A stretch of 8,108 nt of DNA from positions 1-8,108 of the forward strand of contig CAJWTF010000159.1 in the NCBI GenBank assembly GCA_913046825.1. The letters are read 5' to 3'. Source of the DNA: an uncultured Rickettsiales bacterium. GTDB taxonomy: Bacteria; Pseudomonadota; Alphaproteobacteria; UBA8366. Positions 1 to 7,316 of the stretch are shown here, piece by piece. Made by a program: the position numbers and the translations under genes. How positions within the stretch are numbered: the first letter of the stretch is position 1; each line of letters begins with the position of its first letter. The notes under the pieces were generated by a model. The model ran no database searches, was not told the DNA's origin, and was given only the letters and a program-made list of their open reading frames with translations.

Positions 1-58
1 TCGATTCACTAGCTTTTTTATTCTCTTTTTTCGTCGTTTTACGCCTTTGTCGCGCCAT
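1..58 (-). CDS. Start of an unidentified basic-N-terminus protein (partial, runs off left edge)
   Basis: An ATG at 58-56 opens a frame that stays open to the window edge and gives 19 residues: MARQRRKTTKKENKKASES. It is preceded by a good Shine-Dalgarno, GGAGGC, 9 nt upstream. About half of the visible residues are Lys or Arg. That could be a cytoplasmic basic tail before a membrane segment, or a nucleic-acid-binding or disordered N-terminus. The gene lies 111 nt downstream of the ggt stop on the same strand, so it may be the next gene of that transcription unit or have its own promoter in the gap. Too little is present to assign a family. Confidence rests on the start codon plus ribosome site only. 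Confidence 0.5.
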   Translation of the reverse strand, partial: MARQRRKTTKKENKKASES

Positions 59-169
59 CTTACCTAAGCCTCCGGCTCCGTGTTGAAAATATACAGTTCC
101 TCAACTTATTGAGACGTACCCTACCTGATCAATACAAGGCTAATCCAACTTTAATCCACCTGCAGCAAT
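59..169 (-). other. Intergenic gap between ggt and the left-edge gene
   Basis: This stretch is more AT-rich than its surroundings. On the plus strand it holds a direct repeat TAATCCA at 141-147 and 152-158 (11-bp period) and a weak dyad CTCAA-CTTA-TTGAG at 100-113. A minus-strand TTGATC (132-127) lies 16 nt before AATAAG (110-105), a poor but possible sigma-70-like pair for the left-edge gene. No hairpin followed by a T-run is visible after the ggt stop, so read-through from ggt is possible. Confidence 0.3.
68..73 (-). promoter_or_regulatory. Ribosome binding site of the left-edge gene
   Basis: The minus strand reads GGAGGC here, 9 nt before the ATG at 58. It matches the anti-Shine-Dalgarno well and is the main reason for calling a real start so close to the window edge. 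Confidence 0.5.
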
Positions 170-1918
170 CTAGTACCCGAGAGTTAAAGCGTCTCGGCGT
201 CTTGGATCGGATGCGCCAGCCATTCCCTTTGGCATCAACATGATGGATTGAGTACTACCCATCGGCCATGACATACGCATGACATGCCCACGCTTCTTGA
301 GAATTTTTAGCGTATCTGCACTGAACCCGGTCTCCAAACGCAGAAAGTCGGGACGCCATTGATGATGGAACCGAGGTGCCGCCGTTGCCGCCGCAATATT
401 CATCCGGTGATCTATCACATTTGAAATCACCTGCAACACTGTGGTGATGATCCGACTTCCCCCTGGACTGCCCGTCGCCAATAGCGGTTTGCCGTCCTGA
501 AATACGATGGTCGGCGTCATCGAACTGAGCGGGCGTTTGCCCGGCTCGATGGCGTTCGCCTCTCCCCCGATCAATCCGTAACTATTGGCGACACCCGGCT
601 TGGCGGAAAAATCATCCATTTCGTTGTTCAGCAATATGCCCGTACCGGCGGCAACAATACCGGTGCCATAAGCGAGGTTTAGGGTATAAGTATTGGAAAC
701 CACATTGCCGTCCCTATCGACGACGGAAAAATGCGTAGTGTTTCTACCCTCGTGTTGCTTGGGCAGACCCGGACCGATTTCATCCGCCGATCGTGCCTTC
801 GCTAGATCGATGCGCTTCATGGTTTCCATTGCGTAAGACTTGGAGGTCAATCCCGTTACCGGCACCTTCCAATAATCGGGGTCGCCAAGATACCAACTGC
901 GGTCCGCATAGGCGAATTTCATCGCCTCAGTCATCACATGGATCGACGCCGCACTGTTGTGACCCATACCGGCAATATCGAATTCCTCCAATACATTCAG
1001 TATTTGGATCAGATGCACGCCACCTGAGCTCGGTGGCGGCATGGAGACAATCTCACGTCCGCGGTAGGTTCCTCGCACTGGTTCCCGCATGATCACCCTA
1101 TAGCCCGCCAGGTCGGCCCTCGTGATCAGTCCTCCATTCACGGCCATCTCTTCGACCAAGCGACCTGCGATCTCACCGCTGTAAAATGCCGACGGGCCGT
1201 TCTCCGCAATCTGCTCCAAGGACCAAGCTAAATCCCTTTGCGGCCACACCTCGCCGATATCATATGTCGAACCATCCGGCTTGAAGAAAATCTCACGGCT
1301 TGCCGGCCAACGTGCCAACTTCTCCTTGCGCCGCGACGTTAAACTTTCGGCGAGGCCACGGGTCACCACGATACCTTCGCTCGCCAATTTCAGCGCCGGC
1401 TGAATAACTTCCGCCAACGACATCGTACCAAACCGCTCGATCGCCATCGCGAATCCAGCAACGGTGCCCGGCACACCGACGGAGATGTGACTACCTACCG
1501 CTTTGATACGATCATATTCACCGGCCGCATCCAAGAACATACCGCGCGTGGCGGCTGCCGGTGCGATCTCACGGTAATCGATCGCATGGACTTTTCCAGT
1601 GGCCGCCTCATGCACCATCATAAATCCACCGCCACCCAGATTCCCAGCGCGCGGCAGGGTTACCGACAACGCGAAACCGACGGCAACAGCAGCGTCGACA
1701 GCATTACCACCGCGTTGCAAAATCTCGACACCAATCCGGGTTGCGACGGCCTCTTGCGCCGACACCATGCCATGCTCAGCGAGAACAGGTTGGATGATCG
1801 AGCCTTTTGGTTTGGTCTCGTCGGATAACGACGGCGGTGTCACCGCTGCGACCACAAATGCAATGGACCCCGCGAACAGGCCGCATCGTTGAGAGAATGT
1901 GGTAAACATCTGTTTCAT
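170..1918 (-). CDS. ggt: Gamma-glutamyltranspeptidase (glutathione hydrolase), periplasmic
   Basis: This 582-aa N-terminal-nucleophile hydrolase cleaves or transfers the gamma-glutamyl group of glutathione and other gamma-glutamyl compounds. The precursor self-cleaves into large and small subunits. Residues 1 to about 30 look like a Sec signal peptide: Lys2 and Arg11, then a hydrophobic stretch at about 13-26. Landmarks sit at a constant +3 offset from E. coli GGT: Arg116 (Arg114), nucleophile Thr394 in NTTHFSVVD (Thr391), Asn414, Asp436 in NNEMDDFS (Asp433), Ser465-Ser466 in PLSSM, and Gly486-Gly487 in GSPGGSR. The lid-loop region with Tyr447 is present, as in bacterial enzymes. Glu433 replaces E. 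coli Gln430; Glu also occurs in mammalian GGT. Length is normal and the protein looks active. The ATG is preceded by a modest GGAAAG at 5-nt spacing; Met4 is a less likely alternative. The aminotransferase gene ends 50 nt upstream on the same strand, which suggests co-transcription. Confidence 0.97.
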   Translation of the reverse strand: MKQMFTTFSQRCGLFAGSIAFVVAAVTPPSLSDETKPKGSIIQPVLAEHGMVSAQEAVATRIGVEILQRGGNAVDAAVAVGFALSVTLPRAGNLGGGGFMMVHEAATGKVHAIDYREIAPAAATRGMFLDAAGEYDRIKAVGSHISVGVPGTVAGFAMAIERFGTMSLAEVIQPALKLASEGIVVTRGLAESLTSRRKEKLARWPASREIFFKPDGSTYDIGEVWPQRDLAWSLEQIAENGPSAFYSGEIAGRLVEEMAVNGGLITRADLAGYRVIMREPVRGTYRGREIVSMPPPSSGGVHLIQILNVLEEFDIAGMGHNSAASIHVMTEAMKFAYADRSWYLGDPDYWKVPVTGLTSKSYAMETMKRIDLAKARSADEIGPGLPKQHEGRNTTHFSVVDRDGNVVSNTYTLNLAYGTGIVAAGTGILLNNEMDDFSAKPGVANSYGLIGGEANAIEPGKRPLSSMTPTIVFQDGKPLLATGSPGGSRIITTVLQVISNVIDHRMNIAAATAAPRFHHQWRPDFLRLETGFSADTLKILKKRGHVMRMSWPMGSTQSIMLMPKGMAGASDPRRRDALTLGY

Positions 1919-1968
1919 TTAAGCTTTCCGTAGCAAAGCGACTGCCGCAAATCAAATCGAAGCCGGGC

Positions 1969-3195
1969 CTAATCCCGCGACACGTTGGCACTACGGGGCG
2001 GAATACCGGTTTCCTCGAAACAAACTTCAGCAAGTTTTGCCACACCTTCGCGGATTTCCTCGACGGACGGATTGGCAAAACATATCCGCAGATGGTTTTT
2101 CGCGGCGTCCGGATCGACCGACCATTGGGGCCCGGGGTTAAAGGCGACCCCAGCCTTCAACGCGGCTGCCGATAGCTTCAATGTGTCGACTTTCTCCGGC
2201 AATTTGATCCAAAGATATATACCTCCCGGCGGCACATCGAAATCAGCCGTGGTGCCGAAATTCGCCTCTAAAGATTCGATCAAGGCATCCCGCTTCTCCT
2301 TCAAGCGTACATTCAAGGCCGATACGTGTTCATCGTAATGGTTTTGCATATAATCGGCGACGACCATTTGCTCCAATGCGCCGGTGCCACCCCCCTTGCA
2401 GGCGATCATCTGAGCGAGTACTGGCCATGGCGCCACGACGTATCCAAGCCGCAAGGCAGGCGCTAAATATTTGGAAAACGACCCCACGTGAATGACATGA
2501 TCCGAGCCATCCATCGCGAGCATGGAATCGGGCCACTCTTCGTCCCACAACAAATCCGCGTAACATTCGTCTTCGACTACGGGAACTCCCCGGTATCGGG
2601 TAATGGACAGCAAGGCTTTGCGCCGTTCCAAGCTCAGGATCGACGATGTTGGGTTCTGTACTGTTGGAATCGTATAGATGAATTTCGGGATGATGCCTTT
2701 TGCTGCCAAATCGTCGAGCTGAGTTTCCAAAGCATCTATATCGAGACCGCCATCGTCGAGTTTCGCACCCAATATATTAATTCCACGCGCGCGTAGCCGG
2801 TTCATGGCACCTTGATAGGTGAATTCCTCCATCATTACCGTATCGCCGGGCTCACACAGAATTTCGTTGATCAGTTCGAGCCCCTGCCCCGAACCCGATG
2901 TAACCAGGACGTCGTCCGTCGTTGTCGACATACCTCGATACTTGGCCAGCTTACTGGCTAAGAACTCCCGCATTTCAATATCGCCAAGCGGACCACAGTC
3001 CTGGTTGTAGGTCGCGATCGTCTGCCCCCGGCGGCGCAGCACGCGCGCAATCGCATCAATCAATCCTTCGACCGGGATGCTTTCCGAGTCATTGTGCCCG
3101 CCGATGAAGTTATATTTCGGAAACGCCGTCCATTTGGGTTGCGTGGCCGGCAGCCCCTTTGCGAATCGAGTTTCAAAATCAAAGGCATCGTTCAT
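1969..3195 (-). CDS. PLP-dependent class I/II aminotransferase (2-aminoadipate/aromatic aminotransferase-like)
   Basis: This 408-aa fold-type-I aminotransferase would act in the cytoplasm, moving an amino group between an amino acid and a 2-oxo acid. Numbered from the chosen start, visible features are the phosphate-binding TSGSGQG near residues 99-105, a probable ring-stacking Tyr127, Asn181 in VQNPTS, Asp209 and Tyr212 in VEDECYADL, the PLP Schiff-base Lys242 in SFSKYLAPALRLG with Arg249, and the substrate carboxylate-binding Arg370 in HLRICF. It resembles the LysN / MocR-type aminotransferase domain but lacks the N-terminal winged helix of MocR regulators, so it should be an enzyme. The start is ATG at 3195, with AGGAGA 6 nt upstream. 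An ATG at 3240 would add 15 residues but lacks a comparable ribosome site and would put the extension through that site. Substrate cannot be told from sequence; aminoadipate, aromatic or branched-chain substrates are all possible. It is divergent from the ABC pair and probably in an operon with ggt. Confidence 0.93.
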   Translation of the reverse strand: MNDAFDFETRFAKGLPATQPKWTAFPKYNFIGGHNDSESIPVEGLIDAIARVLRRRGQTIATYNQDCGPLGDIEMREFLASKLAKYRGMSTTTDDVLVTSGSGQGLELINEILCEPGDTVMMEEFTYQGAMNRLRARGINILGAKLDDGGLDIDALETQLDDLAAKGIIPKFIYTIPTVQNPTSSILSLERRKALLSITRYRGVPVVEDECYADLLWDEEWPDSMLAMDGSDHVIHVGSFSKYLAPALRLGYVVAPWPVLAQMIACKGGGTGALEQMVVADYMQNHYDEHVSALNVRLKEKRDALIESLEANFGTTADFDVPPGGIYLWIKLPEKVDTLKLSAAALKAGVAFNPGPQWSVDPDAAKNHLRICFANPSVEEIREGVAKLAEVCFEETGIPPRSANVSRD

Positions 3196-3201
3196 TGGTA
3201 T

Positions 3202-3207
3202 TCTCCT
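3202..3207 (-). promoter_or_regulatory. Ribosome binding site that fixes the aminotransferase start
   Basis: The minus strand reads AGGAGA, 6 nt before the ATG at 3195. It supports that start over the longer reading from 3240. Confidence 0.75.
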
Positions 3208-3243
3208 GCTCCGCGTGCATTTTGAGCCTATTAGCAACATAGT

Positions 3244-3263
3244 ATGTCAATCTAGAATGACAT
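3244..3263. promoter_or_regulatory. 20-bp near-perfect palindrome, candidate operator
   Basis: The plus strand reads ATGTCA, A, TCTAGA, A, TGACAT. The outer 6-bp arms pair perfectly and the central TCTAGA is self-complementary; only the symmetric A/A pair (3250 and 3257) breaks the dyad, so 18 of 20 positions are symmetric. It lies 49 bp from the aminotransferase ATG and 93 bp from the exporter GTG. The size and symmetry suit a dimeric helix-turn-helix repressor or activator, and it overlaps the best -35-like hexamer of the minus-strand unit. No regulator gene is in the window and I cannot name the family. Confidence 0.55.
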
Positions 3264-3356
3264 CACCGTTTTCGCTCAATCTCATGGAAACCGGGTCTCC
3301 CGTCGAGCGGACACCCATGGCATAATTATCCCCCAAAGAGTTTCAGAAGAACTTAC

Positions 3357-5222
3357 GTGACCAGCACTCCACCAAACGGCCATATTTCAGATAGCGAGGT
3401 CGATGCAGATTACCGCATCAACGTGTCGAAACTCGACACCGGCGTCTTGTACCGGATCACGGCCATGGCCTTCCGACATAAAATGCGAATGGCTATCGGC
3501 ATGGTCGCCACCGTCATCGCCGCAATCTTCCAGTTGTTTATTCCGCAGTATCTCGGCCAAGCCGTGGATCAGGCGCAAGGTCTTTTGGCCGGTGCCGCTT
3601 CGGGAATAGCAGACCGGGCGCAGACGGAAGATGCCTTGATGACCACGGCGCTCCTGCTACTTGGGGCCGCCATCGGCCGCGGGCTCTTCACCATGATGCA
3701 GAACTATCAGGGCGAGGCCGTCGGACAACTCATCGGATACCGGCTGCGCCTCGACTATTACCGCAAGCTCCAGCAACTCAGCTTCTCATGGCACGACCGC
3801 ATTCATTCAGGCGACCTCATGACGCGGGGTATTCTCGATATCGAAGGGTTGCGCCATTGGGTGGATACTGGCTTCCTGCGCATGATCTTGCTGACCTGTC
3901 TGATTGGGGGCGGCGCCATCATCCTGCTTCGAACCGATCTTGAGCTCGGCCTGATGGCGTTGAGTTTCGTACCGATCGTGGCTCTGCGTAGCTCTTTTGC
4001 TCGCATCAAACTCCGCGATGCCTGGCTCGCCCTGCAGGACCAGATGTCGCTTCTCTCTAAGGTGATGGAGGAAAACCTCGGCGGTATTCGTGTCGTCCGA
4101 GCGTTCTCGGCTCAAGCACACGAAATGGCTCGATTTAACAAGAGCTCCGACAAGGCAAGGAAGATAGCTGCCCTGCGGATCCGCTTGTTCGTTCACTCGA
4201 CGACGCAAATGACTTTCGTTTATTTTCTCACCATGGTGGCCACGCTTTGGGTCGGCGGCGAGAAGGTCTTGGCGGGGCAAATTACTCTGGGGCAATTGAC
4301 CGAAACCTTGACCTTCATGCTGATCCTTCGCATGCCGGTGCGCCAAATCGGCTGGATGATCAACTCCATCGCCCGTGCCTCCACCTGCGGCGGCAGGTTG
4401 TTCAACGTCCTCGACTTGATCCCTTCCATCTCGAGCAAAACGGATGCAAAGCCGCTTGAAGCGTCACAAGGCGTTGTCCGTTTCGACGACGTCGACTTTA
4501 GCTACCCGACATGGGCCAAGGACCAGCGCACCCTGAGCGGCGTCAGCTTCGAAGCACGGCCCGGTAAGATGGTCGGCATCGTCGGCCCGCCGGGTGCCGG
4601 CAAGACAACCATCGCGCAATTGATGGGCCGTTACTACGATGTCACGGGGGGCAGCATCAGTATCGACGGCCAAGATATCCGAAGCGTCACCCTGGAATCA
4701 CTGCGAGCCGCTGTCAGTATCGTCCCACAAGAGCCGTTTCTGTTCACCGCAAGTCTTGATCATAACGTCGCCTATGGATCGCCCTGGGCGGATCGGCCGG
4801 ATATCGAGCATTCCGCCCAGACGGCACAGCTACACAACTATATTCGCGGCCTTCCGAAATTATACGAGACCTTGGTTGGCGAGCGCGGCGTCTCACTCTC
4901 AGGCGGCCAACGCCAGCGGCTCTCCATCGCCCGAGCCATCCTACCGGATGCAAAGGTTTTGGTGTTCGATGATTCCACCGCCGCGGTCGATGCTGCGACC
5001 GAGCGACGCATCCGCGACGCGCTGCGCGATTTCGTGGCCAAGCGCGCCGTCATCATCATCGCCCATCGCCTGACGTCATTGATGCATGCGGACGAAATTT
5101 TGTTCATCGACGACGGCCAGATTGTGGAGCGCGGAAGCCATGTTGAATTAATGGCCTCGGCGACACGGTACCGCCAACTCTACGAATTACAATCGCGCGC
5201 CACGGGGGAGGACGCCGCATGA
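3357..5222 (+). CDS. ABC exporter half-transporter, degenerate-site subunit (TMD-NBD)
   Basis: This 621-aa inner-membrane protein has a type IV (MsbA/Sav1866-like) exporter fold. After about 40 cytoplasmic residues come six predicted membrane segments, near 44-64, 94-114, 173-192, 196-212, 278-300 and 310-336. The nucleotide-binding domain spans about 372-610. It shows A-loop Tyr383, Walker A GPPGAGKT (410-417, Lys416), Q-loop Gln458, a canonical signature LSGGQ (514-518), Walker B VLVFDD with Asp538, and switch His570. The position after Asp538, normally the catalytic Glu, is Asp539 (codon GAT at 4971-4973), the hallmark of the non-hydrolysing site in heterodimeric exporters. The start is GTG with only a weak AGAAGA upstream; no in-frame ATG fits better. 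Its stop overlaps the next start (ATGA). Its closest functional analogues are MdlA/B, BmrC/D or TM287/288-type pairs. The substrate (drug, lipid or peptide) is unknown. Confidence 0.95.
   Translation: MTSTPPNGHISDSEVDADYRINVSKLDTGVLYRITAMAFRHKMRMAIGMVATVIAAIFQLFIPQYLGQAVDQAQGLLAGAASGIADRAQTEDALMTTALLLLGAAIGRGLFTMMQNYQGEAVGQLIGYRLRLDYYRKLQQLSFSWHDRIHSGDLMTRGILDIEGLRHWVDTGFLRMILLTCLIGGGAIILLRTDLELGLMALSFVPIVALRSSFARIKLRDAWLALQDQMSLLSKVMEENLGGIRVVRAFSAQAHEMARFNKSSDKARKIAALRIRLFVHSTTQMTFVYFLTMVATLWVGGEKVLAGQITLGQLTETLTFMLILRMPVRQIGWMINSIARASTCGGRLFNVLDLIPSISSKTDAKPLEASQGVVRFDDVDFSYPTWAKDQRTLSGVSFEARPGKMVGIVGPPGAGKTTIAQLMGRYYDVTGGSISIDGQDIRSVTLESLRAAVSIVPQEPFLFTASLDHNVAYGSPWADRPDIEHSAQTAQLHNYIRGLPKLYETLVGERGVSLSGGQRQRLSIARAILPDAKVLVFDDSTAAVDAATERRIRDALRDFVAKRAVIIIAHRLTSLMHADEILFIDDGQIVERGSHVELMASATRYRQLYELQSRATGEDAA
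5204..5212 (+). promoter_or_regulatory. Ribosome binding site for the second ABC gene, inside the first
   Basis: GGGGGAGGA lies 6 nt before the ATG at 5219, within the last codons of the upstream gene. It supports the 4-nt overlapping start and points to coupled translation and balanced subunit amounts. Confidence 0.75.
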
Positions 5223-7105
5223 GCGACCAAACCGCCGCACCGCCCGAACCAAAGAACCGCCTCGCCGTTGTCGGCTCGCAAACCAGTCAAGACGAGATCA
5301 TTTTCGGACGAGCATTCGACAAATGGGTGATTACGCGGTTCTTACGGCATTTGGCACCGTATAAGCTCCGCATTGCCATCGGTATTTTCGCCGTTCTCGT
5401 TTATACGGTCACGCAACTCTCCATTCCGCTCATCGTGCGGGCGACTATCGATCACTCCCTGGCACCTGAAGTCGCCAATCAGGAGGCATTGCATAATTTA
5501 GTGACGCTCTTCTTTGGCATCGTGATCGTAAATTATCTCGCAAACCATTTTATGGAAACCATCGTCGGCCGCACTGCCCAGTACCTCCTCTTCAACCTGC
5601 GGCACGCGATGTACGAGCACCTACAACACGTCTCGCTTTCGTTTATGGATAAGACGGAAGTTGGGCGGCTAATGTCCCGCCTGCAAGGCGATGTTTACGC
5701 ACTGCAGGAATTTCTCGAATCCTCGATCTTTGCGGTCGGCGATATCGTGCTGCTATTCGGCATTGTCGGAGTTCTACTCTGGCTCGACCCCGCATTGGGA
5801 GCGTTAACGCTTTCGGTCGTGCCGATTCTCTTTCTGGTACGCATCGTGTGGTTGCCGATGGCGCGGAAAGCTTTTCTCTCCGCGCGCGAAGCTAGCAGCG
5901 CTACGAATGCCGCACTCGCCGAGAACGTTCACGGTATTCGCGCGATCCAGGAATTAGTGCGCGAGGACGTTAACTTCGAATTGTTCGAGACGAAGGCTCG
6001 CACCAATCTTCTAACCCATCTGCGCGCCTCGAAGTTTACCAACGTAATCATTCCTATGGTCGACACGCTAACCGGCGGCGCCATGGCGATCGTCATCGTG
6101 GTCGGCGGTGGAATGGTGTTGGACCATTCGCTCGATATCGGTGTCATGGTCGCTTTCTTGTTCTACGTTCAACGTTTCTTCGACCCAATTCGGTCTCTCA
6201 CCTTACAATACAGCACCATGCAACGCGCCATGGCGTCAGGTCAGCGGATTTTCGAAGTGACGGACGTGACGGTCGATATCGCGGACCGTCCAGATGCCGA
6301 AGATCCAGAGGAGATCGACGGCGCCATTGAGTTCCGCAACGTTACCTTCGGATACGAGCCGGACAACCCAATCCTGAAAAACATCTCATTCCAGGTCGAA
6401 GCGGGTGAGACCGTCGCCCTGGTCGGACCTACCGGTTCCGGGAAAACCAGCACCACATCTCTCGTCCACCGTTTCTACGACGCTTGGGAAGGCGAAGTAG
6501 TTGTTGGAGGTTGCAATGTGCGCAATGTGACGCAGAAGTCGCTCGGCCGTCACATCGCCATGGTGTTGCAGGAACCTTTTCTCTTCTCCGCCACCATTGA
6601 GGAGAATATCCGCTACGCGAAGATGGACGCGACGATGGACGACATTATCGACGCCGCGAAAGCCGTCGGTGCGCACGACTTCATCATGCGCCTGGAGGCT
6701 GGTTATCAAACGATGCTCGACCAGCGCGGCGTCAATCTTTCCTTCGGCCAACGCCAGCTCATCAGCTTTGCCCGGGCCTTGGTCGCGGATGCAAAAATCT
6801 TGGTCCTCGACGAAGCTACGGCGAGCGTCGACAGCTATACGGAACTTGAAATCCAACGCGCCCTAGCCCGTCTGCTCGAAGGCCGCACCGCCCTGGTGAT
6901 CGCGCATCGTCTCGCCACCATCCGGAGTGCCGACCGCATCATCGTCCTGCAGGAAGGCAGCATCATCGAGGAAGGCGATCACGATCAGTTAATGGAAGCT
7001 GACGGTCTCTACGCCCGACTCTACCGAATGAACTACGCCAGTTTCGACGACATGCCGGAAGAAGAAATCCAGCGCGCTATTTCGGGCGACAGCGGAGAAA
7101 CTTAA
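5219..7105 (+). CDS. ABC exporter half-transporter, catalytic-site subunit (TMD-NBD)
   Basis: This 628-aa partner of the preceding ABC protein has the same layout. About 45 cytoplasmic residues precede six membrane segments near 50-72, 92-110, 168-188, 191-211, 275-297 and 305-325, then the nucleotide-binding domain (about 369-600). Motifs are A-loop Tyr379, Walker A GPTGSGKT (403-410, Lys409), Q-loop Gln451, Walker B ILVLDE with Asp531 and the catalytic Glu532, D-loop ASVD (535-538) and switch His563. The signature is LSFGQ (507-511), with Phe509 where Gly is usual, and the preceding segment DQRG departs from the common GERG. In a head-to-tail dimer this altered signature faces the Asp539 site of the first subunit. 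The C-terminus is an acidic tail of about 20 residues. Translation is coupled by the ATGA overlap. It faces the minus-strand remnants, with 6 nt between stop codons, and no terminator hairpin is evident. Confidence 0.96.
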   Translation: MSDQTAAPPEPKNRLAVVGSQTSQDEIIFGRAFDKWVITRFLRHLAPYKLRIAIGIFAVLVYTVTQLSIPLIVRATIDHSLAPEVANQEALHNLVTLFFGIVIVNYLANHFMETIVGRTAQYLLFNLRHAMYEHLQHVSLSFMDKTEVGRLMSRLQGDVYALQEFLESSIFAVGDIVLLFGIVGVLLWLDPALGALTLSVVPILFLVRIVWLPMARKAFLSAREASSATNAALAENVHGIRAIQELVREDVNFELFETKARTNLLTHLRASKFTNVIIPMVDTLTGGAMAIVIVVGGGMVLDHSLDIGVMVAFLFYVQRFFDPIRSLTLQYSTMQRAMASGQRIFEVTDVTVDIADRPDAEDPEEIDGAIEFRNVTFGYEPDNPILKNISFQVEAGETVALVGPTGSGKTSTTSLVHRFYDAWEGEVVVGGCNVRNVTQKSLGRHIAMVLQEPFLFSATIEENIRYAKMDATMDDIIDAAKAVGAHDFIMRLEAGYQTMLDQRGVNLSFGQRQLISFARALVADAKILVLDEATASVDSYTELEIQRALARLLEGRTALVIAHRLATIRSADRIIVLQEGSIIEEGDHDQLMEADGLYARLYRMNYASFDDMPEEEIQRAISGDSGET

Positions 7106-7111
7106 TCCGGT

Positions 7112-7303
7112 CTATAACGCCGCCGTTACATCCATCAGCCGTTGCATGGTTTCCAAAACCTTGGCTTCCAGAAGACCCGGCCAGCAGACACAGGCGAGCA
7201 TGTGATCGATACCGATTTCGTCACGCAGCCAGAGCATCCGCGCGGCTACAGAGCGCTCATCCCCGACCCGGAACTTCGCACGCATGAAGCCATCAAACCC
7301 CTC
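7112..7303 (-). pseudogene. C-terminal remnant of a luciferase-like (LLM class) flavin-dependent oxidoreductase
   Basis: The minus strand reads 63 codons without interruption to a TAG at 7114-7112. The fragment contains RVGDERSVAARM, WLRDEIGIDHM and a WPG tripeptide at residues 41-43, followed by a helix and the ending AAL. This is the usual tail of LLM-class monooxygenase-like oxidoreductases: a GDPxxVAxxL segment, a GVDH strand, WPG, then a last helix. Upstream the same frame meets a TGA at 7306-7304 and the family match is lost, so the catalytic barrel is gone. I find no start codon with a ribosome site and no matching upstream part in the other frames. It reads as a decayed or recombined gene end, not a functional small protein. 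The family call comes from motif recall and has not been tested by a search. Confidence 0.5.
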
Positions 7304-7316
7304 TCATCCGCCGCCT

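Larger units (their letters stand above)
3196..3356. promoter_or_regulatory. Divergent promoter region between aminotransferase-ggt and the ABC exporter pair
   Basis: These 161 bp separate two divergently read gene sets, so both promoters should lie here. A minus-strand TTGACA (3250-3245) matches the sigma-70 -35 consensus, but the sequence 16-18 nt downstream of it (around GCTCAA) is a poor -10 box. On the plus strand CATAAT at 3321-3326 resembles a -10 box but has no recognisable -35 partner. A 20-bp palindrome lies inside the region and covers the TTGACA. Promoter placement is inference. Confidence 0.5.

Noticed and set aside
100..113. Dyad CTCAA-CTTA-TTGAG as operator or terminator
   Set aside because: Five-bp arms in AT-rich DNA are expected by chance, and there is no T-run after it on either strand.
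3196..3240. Longer aminotransferase start (ATG at 3240, 15 extra residues)
   Set aside because: The extension reads through the strong AGGAGA site, has no ribosome site of its own, and begins close to the palindrome. The ATG at 3195 fits better.
3321..3326. CATAAT as the -10 box of the exporter promoter
   Set aside because: No hexamer resembling a -35 box lies 16-18 bp upstream, so it is not called as a separate promoter.
3807..4346. 179-codon minus-strand ORF inside the first ABC gene
   Set aside because: It lies wholly antisense to a strongly supported coding region and its translation shows no domain pattern. It is a composition shadow.
6386..6856. 156-codon minus-strand ORF inside the second ABC gene
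   Set aside because: Antisense shadow of the nucleotide-binding domain, with no recognisable motifs.
7115..7128. Dyad TAACG-CCGC-CGTTA as a terminator for the exporter operon
   Set aside because: The stem is only 5 bp, there is no T-run after it, and it falls within the last codons of the LLM remnant.
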